From contig JALTID010000240.1 in NCBI GenBank assembly GCA_027004335.1, forward strand, positions 1 through 6,195: 6,195 nt of DNA, given 5' to 3'. Positions 1-6,194 of this stretch are shown here, one piece after another (within the stretch, counting starts at the first letter, position 1; every line of letters begins with the position of its first letter). The notes below the pieces were generated by a model. The model searched no databases. It was given only the letters and a program-made list of their open reading frames with translations, and had not been told where the DNA came from. The stretch is from a bacterium (GTDB lineage: Bacteria > JALSQH01). The translations under genes and the position numbers were made by a program.

Positions 1-393
1 CCCTATAAGTGTTACAATAATTGCAGCTATAAATCCAGTAACTGGCCCCATAACAGCAACCAGTGAAAGTTGGTCTCTCGTGTAAACTGGTGATTTCATC
101 TTTATAAAAGCACCAAAAGTCCCAAGAAGAGTAGGAGCGGGTATAAAATATGGTAGAGTTACCTCAACCCCGAATCTCTTTGCTGTGAAATAATGACCCA
201 GTTCGTGGATTCCCAAGACAAACATCAGGGAAATTGAAAAAGGTAAACCCTTCAGTGTAATTGTCCATAGATCACTTTTCGTTAAATCAACACCTAATTG
301 CAGGGCACCAGCAAGAGTGGTAGTCACCAGTGTAGTTAACAATAGAATTATATTTACCCATGGTATTTTTTGCACTTTTTCACCCACTTCCAT
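1..393 (-). CDS. M50 family site-2-protease-type membrane metalloprotease (N-terminal part, cut by left edge)
   Basis: The visible 131 codons are the N-terminal part of an integral membrane zinc protease; the C-terminal part, with the expected second zinc-ligand motif, lies outside the window. Counting from the ATG at 391-393, a hydrophobic segment spans about residues 12-31. A second begins near 52 and carries the HExxH zinc and catalytic motif HELGH at 63-67 (bases 193-207). GTFGAFI follows at 91-97 and GPVTG at 116-120 before another hydrophobic stretch; this order is typical of the EGY-like/prokaryotic S2P branch. Family members cut substrates within or beside the membrane; no substrate can be read from this sequence. 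The start is uncertain. The ATG at 393 has no nearby Shine-Dalgarno, whereas an in-frame GTG at 373-375 follows GGGTGA by 4 bases. An in-frame stop just upstream (427-429) limits any further extension. The gene overlaps the end of the preceding peptidase gene by 40 bases (ATG) or 22 bases (GTG), so it is probably translationally coupled to it. Confidence 0.9.
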   Translation of the reverse strand, partial: MEVGEKVQKIPWVNIILLLTTLVTTTLAGALQLGVDLTKSDLWTITLKGLPFSISLMFVLGIHELGHYFTAKRFGVEVTLPYFIPAPTLLGTFGAFIKMKSPVYTRDQLSLVAVMGPVTGFIAAIIVTLIG

Positions 394-1403
394 GGAGAAA
401 TATGGGACGGCTTCTTTCCTGCGAACTCAAGAAAATTTTTTAAACTAATCCCACATTTCTTGAAATCATCATAAAGGCTATTTATCTTCCCATAATAAAT
501 CAGTACCTGAAGCAACCTTGCATTGTTTGGAGGCAATAATTTGAATCCATTGAATTCATCAGACTTAAAAGGTAATGAATTAAATTCTTCCGAAAACTTT
601 TGAAGAAGAATTTCTCTATCCTCCAATTTTACAGAATCAGGTTCATTTTTCTTATATATATTCTCAAGTTCATCTTTCACTTCTGAAATGAATCTCCCGA
701 ACAAAAGTGTATCATGCCATTTTTCCTCAGCTTTTTTCTCTTGAGGAGAAGGGATCCCCCAATAGTTTTTTGCAAATCTTATCCCACCAATATTTTCTAC
801 AAGAATAGCAAGATGTTCATTAAATTCAGTTTCTCCATAAAAATAAACCGTCTCGTGGGTCATCTCGTGCAGAAGTGTTTCGGCTACTTCAAGAGAAGAA
901 TCTTCAAGAAGAATGGATGTAACAGGATCTGGAAGATATCCCAGGGTACTGAAAGCAACAGCAGTTCTGATATCTACATCAAATTTGGATTTTTTTAATT
1001 TTTCCCCATACCTTAATGCCGAATCGTAATCGGGAAAACCCAGATATGGGATTCTCCCTACAATGGGAAACCACCATGTTTTAACATCCCATGATGTAGA
1101 TTTAACGGCAACAAGAACATATACAAGATTATTCTCCGAGATTCTGGAATAATAGAGAAAACTTCTCCCCGGTGTGAGTCCAAAATTTTTTATACCAAAA
1201 TTTCTCACTGTTAAAACAAGCCTTAGCTTATTTTTAATAACTTGAGAAACTAACCTATCAGAAATTACCTCATCTATCTTTCTCTCATGGGAAAGAAGAT
1301 TAAGTTCTAATTTTGCAGCTTTTAGAAGATACTCTGCAGTGTTGCAAGATGAAAAGAACAAGAGTGTGGAGAAGAGCAGTATCAGCCTACTTTTTTTATC
1401 CAT
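354..1403 (-). CDS. Predicted lipoprotein zinc aminopeptidase, COG4324/PF10023 family
   Basis: A 349-residue protein that is probably anchored in the periplasm. The N-terminus has a short basic stretch (MDKKSR), a hydrophobic core and a lipobox-like FSSC with the candidate lipidated cysteine at residue 20, so it should be exported and lipidated; the -3 position is Phe rather than the usual Leu. The body matches the 'predicted aminopeptidase' family in order: a helical N-terminal part, a TWWFPIVG block at 109-116, FSTLGYLPDP at 151-160, the zinc-binding HEMTH at 179-183, then FNEHLA at 194-199. E196, or possibly E203, is the likely third zinc ligand. Length is usual for the family. The aminopeptidase activity is a family prediction, not something the sequence proves. 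The start codon lies inside the end of mpl (22-base overlap) and is preceded by AAGGAG at 1415-1420. The Trp and Arg at 111 and 117 stand where, as I recall, many relatives carry cysteines. A function in trimming periplasmic peptides is inferred from its neighbour mpl. Confidence 0.9.
   Translation of the reverse strand: MDKKSRLILLFSTLLFFSSCNTAEYLLKAAKLELNLLSHERKIDEVISDRLVSQVIKNKLRLVLTVRNFGIKNFGLTPGRSFLYYSRISENNLVYVLVAVKSTSWDVKTWWFPIVGRIPYLGFPDYDSALRYGEKLKKSKFDVDIRTAVAFSTLGYLPDPVTSILLEDSSLEVAETLLHEMTHETVYFYGETEFNEHLAILVENIGGIRFAKNYWGIPSPQEKKAEEKWHDTLLFGRFISEVKDELENIYKKNEPDSVKLEDREILLQKFSEEFNSLPFKSDEFNGFKLLPPNNARLLQVLIYYGKINSLYDDFKKCGISLKNFLEFAGKKPSHISPWKWVKKCKKYHG
380..385 (-). promoter_or_regulatory. 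Candidate ribosome binding site for a GTG start of the M50 protease
   Basis: GGGTGA is 4 bases before the in-frame GTG at 373-375. It is a modest match with short spacing, but the ATG at 391-393 has nothing comparable nearby. If used, it trims six residues from the N-terminus and leaves the first membrane segment intact. Confidence 0.35.
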
Positions 1404-2806
1404 TCAGAAATTTTCTCCTTTAAACCACCAAAAGCTCCGTTAGACATTATAAGAAACACATCACCTTTTCTTGCATTTTCATCAATAAGGTTGAGAATAT
1501 GGTTAACACTTTCCCCAACATATGCTTCTCTATGCCAGTGATTTTTAACTTCATCAACCACTTTTTCCACATCTAAAAATTCCTCCTCCGGGACAGAGCC
1601 CCTCTGAAGAATCTTTGAAATCACGACCACATCCGCTTCAGCAAAAGATGCTGGAAATTGAAACTGGAAAACATTTCTACGAGATGTGTTGCTCCTCGGT
1701 TCAAAAATAGCCCATAATCTTCGCAGAGGGAACCTTTTTTTTATAGATGAAATAGTTTCTCTCACAGCAGTAGGATGATGGGCAAAATCATCTACCAGAA
1801 TAAAATCATTTGTAGCCGTTACTACTTCCTGCCTTCTCTTCACTCCTTCAAATGTTTCAATTCCTTCAATTATTTTTTCTCTTGAAACCCCTACTCTGAT
1901 TGCAGCAGCGACTGCTAATAGAATGTTTCTCAGATTATGCTCACCAATGATGAGAGAATCCGCTTCAAGAAAGTCATTCCCTATATGCCTGACAATTATG
2001 TGTTGCTTCATCTCCGAAACTCCTGTAATCTCGCCAGTCCAGTTACCTTCGCTGAGAGAAAAAGATTCAGATGAAGGTAAATCACCTTTCTCTATAACTT
2101 CAACAACATCAGGATTTTCACCATTGTAAATCACATAATTATCCTTTTTCAGAGAATAGATATAAACCACAAAAAACTCTTTAATCTGCTCAATAGATGG
2201 AAAAATATCAGCATGATCATATTCAATATGGGTTATCCCTAAAATATCAGGAGGATAATGGAGAAATTTGGGAGACTTATCGAAAAAAGCAGAATCATAT
2301 TCATCTCCCTCAATGACAAACCACTCACCATCACCTAACCTGTAAGAGCTTTTGAAATTCCTGGAAATCCCTCCGGCGAGAAAAGAAGGATCAATGCCTC
2401 CCTTTTCAAGTATCCATGCTATGAGGGAAGTTGTGGTGGTTTTCCCATGAGTCCCTGTTATGACCACAATTTTTTTATCTTTTAAAAAAAACTCCTTAAT
2501 GGCTTCTGGCATAGAAACATAATGAACTCCTTTCATTGTAAAAAGCATCTGAACCTCGGGATTATCTGGCGAAATAACATTCCCAACAATTATTAAGTCA
2601 GGGGAAAAATCAACAATATTTCTGGGATCATACCCTTCATACACTTCTATATTTTTCTCAGCCAAAAATTCTTTCATCGGGGAATAGATACCCCTGTCAG
2701 ATCCTCCAACAATGTATCCTTTTTCCTGAAACATGGCAGCAAGACTCCCCATCCCAACTCCACCAATTCCCATGAAATAAATCCTTTTAACTCCATTTTT
2801 GTACAT
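1382..2806 (-). CDS. mpl: UDP-N-acetylmuramate:L-alanyl-gamma-D-glutamyl-meso-diaminopimelate ligase (murein peptide ligase)
   Basis: A cytoplasmic ATP-dependent ligase of the Mur family. Mpl joins the tripeptide L-Ala-gamma-D-Glu-meso-DAP, recovered from old peptidoglycan, to UDP-MurNAc, bypassing the MurC, MurD and MurE steps. The 474 residues hold the three Mur domains. The N-terminal Rossmann-like domain has GIGGVGMG at 13-20. The central ATPase domain has the P-loop TGTHGKTTT at 118-126, EGDEYDSAFFDK at 166-177 and YDHADIF at 196-202. The C-terminal domain has GEHNLRN at 288-294, DDFAHHPTA at 339-347, EPRSNT at 369-374 and MSNGAFGG at 454-461. The EYDSAFFDK, EPRSNT and MSNGxFGG blocks mark Mpl rather than MurC, although the N-terminal glycine loop is MurC-like (E. 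coli Mpl has GICGTFMG there). Length is close to that of E. coli Mpl. The ATG is 1 base after the channel stop and has GGAGG 6 bases upstream. The product implies meso-DAP peptidoglycan and recycling. Confidence 0.95.
   Translation of the reverse strand: MYKNGVKRIYFMGIGGVGMGSLAAMFQEKGYIVGGSDRGIYSPMKEFLAEKNIEVYEGYDPRNIVDFSPDLIIVGNVISPDNPEVQMLFTMKGVHYVSMPEAIKEFFLKDKKIVVITGTHGKTTTTSLIAWILEKGGIDPSFLAGGISRNFKSSYRLGDGEWFVIEGDEYDSAFFDKSPKFLHYPPDILGITHIEYDHADIFPSIEQIKEFFVVYIYSLKKDNYVIYNGENPDVVEVIEKGDLPSSESFSLSEGNWTGEITGVSEMKQHIIVRHIGNDFLEADSLIIGEHNLRNILLAVAAAIRVGVSREKIIEGIETFEGVKRRQEVVTATNDFILVDDFAHHPTAVRETISSIKKRFPLRRLWAIFEPRSNTSRRNVFQFQFPASFAEADVVVISKILQRGSVPEEEFLDVEKVVDEVKNHWHREAYVGESVNHILNLIDENARKGDVFLIMSNGAFGGLKEKISEWIKKVG
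1415..1420 (-). promoter_or_regulatory. Ribosome binding site of the lipoprotein peptidase gene
   Basis: AAGGAG lies inside the mpl 3' end, 11 bases before the ATG at 1401-1403. The spacing is on the long side, but this is the only good candidate, and the chosen ATG is the one that gives a complete lipoprotein signal peptide. Confidence 0.65.
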
Positions 2807-2807
2807 C

Positions 2808-3833
2808 CTACGCCTCCAGATTATTATCCTTCATTATCCTCTCAAGCATATCAGCTTTACCAATAACAATCATTATATCACCTGCTTTCAATTTTTCATC
2901 TGGACCTGGATTAAAAATATAGTTAGCAATGTCTCTCTTAATTGCAACTACTATTGCACCATACCTGTCCCTCAATCCAGAATCTTTTAACTTTTTCCCT
3001 GCAAAAGGAGAATTCTCTTCCACAGGTATCTCCTCCATTGCCACATCAAACCCTTCCATGGCAAGTTCAATAAATTCTATAGCCTCTGGCCGCAAAAGGG
3101 CATTGGCAATTCTTACGCCACCAAGACGATATGGACTTATTACCTTATTTGCACCAGCTCTCAACATTTTCTTTTCCACCTTTGCATCAGTGGATCTTGC
3201 CACAATAAAGAGCTTATTATTCAATTCCCTAGCAGTTATAGTAAGGTAGAGATTATCTGCATCATCCTTTAAAGTTGCAACGAGAGCCCGTGCTTGCCTG
3301 ATATTCGCCCTTATTAGCACATCCTCATCAGTAGCATCTCCCTGAATAAATAACCATTCTTCTTCCCTTAATTTTTCAACTAATTCCTTATCCTTCTCAA
3401 TGACAATCACCTTCTTTTTTCTCTTTTTCAATTCCTTAGCAACTATTCCTCCCATCCTTCCAAAGCCACAAACAATGTAATGGTTTTTTAACAAAGAAAT
3501 TTCTCTTTCCAATTTTCTCCTCCCGAAAATATTTCTAAGACCTCCTTCAACCAGCTTCTGGCCAAAATAGTGGACAGAATAAGCCAGGACACTTATCCCT
3601 CCAAATATCAGTACAACGGTGAATACCTTGCCAGCGTTATTAAGAGGATGCACTTCATTAAATCCTACCGTACTTATGGAAATTATTGTCATAAAAAAAG
3701 AATCAAGAAAATTCCATCCTTCTATGATCATGTAACCAGCGGTGCCAATTATAACTATCAGCAAAATACTTACAAAAATAACTCGTAATTCCCTTGAAGG
3801 ATAAGGAGAAGAAACTTTTCTCATTCTACTCAT
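2808..3833 (-). CDS. MthK-like two-TM potassium channel with RCK (TrkA_N/TrkA_C) gating domain
   Basis: A 341-residue ligand-gated potassium channel subunit, close to MthK in length and layout. TM1 spans about residues 17-37, the pore helix and selectivity filter STVGFNE are at 54-60, and TM2 spans about 66-90. A basic linker follows (R105, R106, K107). The RCK N-lobe is a Rossmann fold with GFGRMG at 123-128, an acidic residue ending the second strand (E146) and GDATDEDVL at 165-173. The C-terminal TrkA_C lobe covers about 258-335. In this family four subunits form the pore and an octameric ring of RCK domains opens it on binding ions or nucleotides; which ligand acts here cannot be told. 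The filter reads GFN instead of GYG. The start is not firm: the ATG abuts the upstream stop with only a weak Shine-Dalgarno, and Met4 (3822-3824) is an alternative, so translation probably depends on reinitiation. An internal TTG with a strong ribosome site at codon 108 may yield a separate RCK protein. Confidence 0.93.
   Translation of the reverse strand: MSRMRKVSSPYPSRELRVIFVSILLIVIIGTAGYMIIEGWNFLDSFFMTIISISTVGFNEVHPLNNAGKVFTVVLIFGGISVLAYSVHYFGQKLVEGGLRNIFGRRKLEREISLLKNHYIVCGFGRMGGIVAKELKKRKKKVIVIEKDKELVEKLREEEWLFIQGDATDEDVLIRANIRQARALVATLKDDADNLYLTITARELNNKLFIVARSTDAKVEKKMLRAGANKVISPYRLGGVRIANALLRPEAIEFIELAMEGFDVAMEEIPVEENSPFAGKKLKDSGLRDRYGAIVVAIKRDIANYIFNPGPDEKLKAGDIMIVIGKADMLERIMKDNNLEA
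2813..2817 (-). promoter_or_regulatory. Ribosome binding site of mpl
   Basis: GGAGG lies within the last codons of the channel gene, 6 bases before the mpl ATG (2804-2806). It fixes the mpl start and explains efficient initiation despite the 1-base gap between genes. Confidence 0.8.
3517..3524 (-). promoter_or_regulatory. Candidate internal ribosome binding site within the potassium channel gene
   Basis: GGGAGGAG lies inside the channel gene. Its GGAGG core (3519-3523) is 6 bases before an in-frame TTG at 3510-3512 (codon 108). Initiation there would give a 234-residue soluble RCK protein. It is the strongest Shine-Dalgarno I see for this gene, better than that of the annotated start. The same bases encode Gly-Arg-Arg of the linker, so chance is a real alternative. 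Confidence 0.45.
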
Positions 3834-6194
3834 CTACCACTGAATTTCCACTGGCTCACCAGGTACAAGGGTAATAGCACCTGGTTGAATAAGAGGTTTT
3901 AAATCTTCGGTAAAAAGCCCCGTAAAGTAATTACCCTCAGGTAAATTCAAAGTTATTTCAGGAGAAGAGACATTAACTGAAATTACCGGGTTCCCTTTTT
4001 GATCAGTGATTACCAGAAGAGGATGTAATTTTACAATCTTTTTCTCAGCAATTCTAATAACTAACTCAGATTCATCACGATCACTAAATAAGCCTGTAAT
4101 GTTCATAGAATCATAGTAAGTCTTTAATAATCTTAACCCAGTGTCCCTGATCCCGGAAAAACCCAACCATGTAAATCTAACTTTTCCATGCGGGGAAAAA
4201 TCAAATTTATAATTTCTCATATAACCAGGTAAAAGCAACTTCCTGATACCATCAGGAGAAGTAAGCGTGACAAGTTGGAGATCAACATCAGATTTTGTCT
4301 CCCAACTCAAATTCAATGACCTATCATCTACGGTGAAGAACTTATAAACTGCTGCTTCTTCCACATCTTTCCTGTTGATTTTCTTTCTGGACAGGTGGGG
4401 GGAAGTAGAAAGAACTGCCCCATCTTCTAACTGTGAGAAAAATGGAACTATCCATCTGCACCCGGGGTACTCTCTATCTTCATAAAAATTACTTGTAATC
4501 ACAGGAAGATAAAATTCCTCCCGATCCTTTCTGAAAATTTCCCAGATAAGCTCAGGATTTCTAACCCAAGGAACACATTTATCGGTTTCAACAATTATCC
4601 TTCCAGGTTTCACATAATAATCAAAAAATTGCGGAAAACTATCCCTATCTGAAGTAAAAGTCCTTTTAATTACTTCGCCTGTCTCTGAAGTAAAAAGATA
4701 TGGATATCCTCTCATCTCCACCGTAATCCGGGAATTTTGAGGGACCCTATCTTTTATAACAAGAAGAGCAACTCCATTATCATAATCTAAATTCAGAGGA
4801 GGAGCCTTGATATCAAAATCATAGTAATTATTCCACTCGTCATATATTGAAATATTATTTTTAAGTTTCTGAAGGTCAACCTTGCCTGTAAAAAAAAGCC
4901 ATAATATGTTATTTATTATGCTTTTTTTGGGGAAAAAACCAATAAATTGAGAATCAGTTACACTACCTACAAAATACTTTACCTTGAGAAGTTCAGGAGG
5001 GATCACCAATCCGCCAGTGGTAAGAATCTTTCCAACTATTATTTCAATATCCCTTCCGCTATTTACCAAGAAAGATGGAATCTGAACTCTCAGCAGTCGT
5101 GGAGAGACCCATCGTAATTTTTTTGAGAGAGGAAGATGAAAAGATTTATCTCCAGATAGTAGAAGTGCTTCAGCACTCCCAATGTACATATCTCTGGAAA
5201 ATTCAATTTTAACCGTATCTGTATTTAAAGTTGAAAAGGGGTTAGGAGTAAAAGTAATATCAGGTAAATTATTTTCCCCAACTTTTACAGTAAGTGTTTT
5301 GGTCTTATCAGAAAGAAAATCTGCTGTAATTATTAGGGTAGAGGTAGATGGAAAAGGATGAAGAGGAATAAAACTGTATGTGAATTTACCTGAATCAGAC
5401 CCGAGATATAAGAAATTACCTTTTACAATTTCTCGCCGATTACCCCTTACTGCTTCTATTCTAATTTCCTTAACTTTGCTTTTAGAATGAAAAACTAAAG
5501 GGAAAGAAGGATCTATTTTACCCTTACTATCAAGGGAAAATTCTCTCTGATTTAGAGAGTATTTCTGTGGTTTCAAAATCCCTTTCAGGGTCCCCCTGGT
5601 AGAAGTTACAGTAACTCTAAAAGAATAATCTGTAACATTACCAGCATAATCCTTAATTTCCACCATTATATTTTTTACTTCAGCTGTGGAAGAAACTGAA
5701 AAAGTAACACTATTTGCCATCTCTTTCCATCTTGAGAGTCCCACCGTGGTGATTTTTTCACCATATCTCCAGCAGCAGAGAGGGGAAAGATTATCTGTAA
5801 CCTTATCAAAATAAAGAGTTACGATAGGCCCGGTAGAAGGCACCTGATAATCTTTTAGATACACTTCTCCGCCAGGTGGAGTTGCATCATAGGCAATTAA
5901 ACCTCTTCCATTAATACCTGTATTTCCCGCACTGTCAGATACTTCAACAACATAGCTATATCTCCCTTCCTGAGACACGGGGAGAGTATAAGTATCAGAA
6001 GTTACATATGGTTTCCAGTTCCCCGGAATTAACTTGTTTCCAATTAAATTCACTCTATACGAGCTAACCATATAATTATCTTCAACATCTCTCAGAAAAA
6101 CAAAGACAACCCTTGAAGAAGTAAAGGGTAATGAATATGGCGGAAAGGGGTTAATATAAGCTTCACCGATTGGTGGAGTGAGATCAAGTATTAT
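3834..6194 (-). CDS. Large, probably secreted protein with tandem Ig-like domains (C-terminal part, cut by right edge)
   Basis: Open from the right edge for 786 codons. The first Met in the frame (6069-6071) is internal, because the 41 codons before it are open and show the same domain signature, so the true start lies outside the window. Two tandem bacterial Ig-like domains of about 95-99 residues open the visible part; each begins DxTPPxGExY (6156-6185 and 5859-5888) and has a late DxAGN turn. About bases 4960-5265 and 4645-4950 look like two further beta domains resembling SbsA/Big_5 Ig folds (weak call). A DVDL strand followed by SPDG lies at 4248-4307, and the last ~60 residues (NLPEGNY) look like a small carboxypeptidase-regulatory or PEGA-type beta domain. 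The protein is rich in beta-prone residues and has few cysteines (a vicinal pair at 5772-5777 and two more). No catalytic motif, transmembrane segment or C-terminal sorting tail is visible. Export is inferred, since the signal peptide would be off-window. I do not recognise a specific family for the second half. Its stop abuts the channel start. Confidence 0.85.
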   Translation of the reverse strand: MILDLTPPIGEAYINPFPPYSLPFTSSRVVFVFLRDVEDNYMVSSYRVNLIGNKLIPGNWKPYVTSDTYTLPVSQEGRYSYVVEVSDSAGNTGINGRGLIAYDATPPGGEVYLKDYQVPSTGPIVTLYFDKVTDNLSPLCCWRYGEKITTVGLSRWKEMANSVTFSVSSTAEVKNIMVEIKDYAGNVTDYSFRVTVTSTRGTLKGILKPQKYSLNQREFSLDSKGKIDPSFPLVFHSKSKVKEIRIEAVRGNRREIVKGNFLYLGSDSGKFTYSFIPLHPFPSTSTLIITADFLSDKTKTLTVKVGENNLPDITFTPNPFSTLNTDTVKIEFSRDMYIGSAEALLLSGDKSFHLPLSKKLRWVSPRLLRVQIPSFLVNSGRDIEIIVGKILTTGGLVIPPELLKVKYFVGSVTDSQFIGFFPKKSIINNILWLFFTGKVDLQKLKNNISIYDEWNNYYDFDIKAPPLNLDYDNGVALLVIKDRVPQNSRITVEMRGYPYLFTSETGEVIKRTFTSDRDSFPQFFDYYVKPGRIIVETDKCVPWVRNPELIWEIFRKDREEFYLPVITSNFYEDREYPGCRWIVPFFSQLEDGAVLSTSPHLSRKKINRKDVEEAAVYKFFTVDDRSLNLSWETKSDVDLQLVTLTSPDGIRKLLLPGYMRNYKFDFSPHGKVRFTWLGFSGIRDTGLRLLKTYYDSMNITGLFSDRDESELVIRIAEKKIVKLHPLLVITDQKGNPVISVNVSSPEITLNLPEGNYFTGLFTEDLKPLIQPGAITLVPGEPVEIQW
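5601..5888 (-). repeat. Ig-like domain repeat, copy 2
   Basis: The second unit, about 96 codons, starts at DATPPGGEVY and carries DYAGN in the equivalent late turn (about 5637-5651), 95 codons after the DSAGN of copy 1. It differs from copy 1 by holding a vicinal cysteine pair (CCW, 5769-5777). The next unit downstream lacks the DxTPP opening, so the recognisable tandem array ends here. Confidence 0.65.
5889..6185 (-). repeat. Ig-like domain repeat, copy 1
   Basis: A protein-level repeat unit of 99 codons that starts at DLTPPIGEAY and ends just before the next DATPP. It contains the DSAGN turn near its end (about 5922-5936). The sequence immediately upstream is off-window, so more copies may precede it. 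The match with copy 2 is seen in the protein; at DNA level the copies have drifted, so this is an old domain duplication and not a recent tandem repeat. Confidence 0.7.

Noticed and set aside
714-998. Open frame on the plus strand, 94 codons
   Set aside because: It is antisense to the peptidase gene, exactly over its best conserved HExxH region. Its translation is Phe/Lys/Arg-rich with no recognisable features.
1391-1397. A7 run as a sequencing-error frameshift joining mpl and the peptidase
   Set aside because: mpl ends at the normal family length and the peptidase starts with its own SD, ATG and lipobox, so both genes are complete as read.
1923-2129. Open frame on the plus strand, 68 codons
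   Set aside because: Antisense to the middle of mpl, with low-complexity Ser-rich translation; a shadow of the real gene.
2799-3249. Two plus-strand open frames (2799-2990 and 2929-3249)
   Set aside because: Both are antisense to the channel gene and overlap each other; no motif, and the minus-strand protein is unambiguous.
3570-3788. Plus-strand open frame, 72 codons
   Set aside because: Antisense to the pore and TM segments of the channel; composition not protein-like.
3834-3860. C-terminal aromatic residue (IQW) as an outer-membrane beta-barrel signal
   Set aside because: The rest of the visible protein reads as soluble Ig-type domains without amphipathic barrel strands; a terminal Trp alone is not evidence.
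6069-6071. ATG as the true start of the large Ig-domain protein
   Set aside because: The frame is open for 41 further codons to the right edge and encodes the start of another Ig repeat (DLTPPIGEAY), so this Met is internal.
3834-6194. Bacterial alpha-2-macroglobulin
   Set aside because: The multiple beta-sandwich domains prompted the idea, but there is no CxEQ thioester motif or helical thioester domain, and the C-terminus does not resemble the family.
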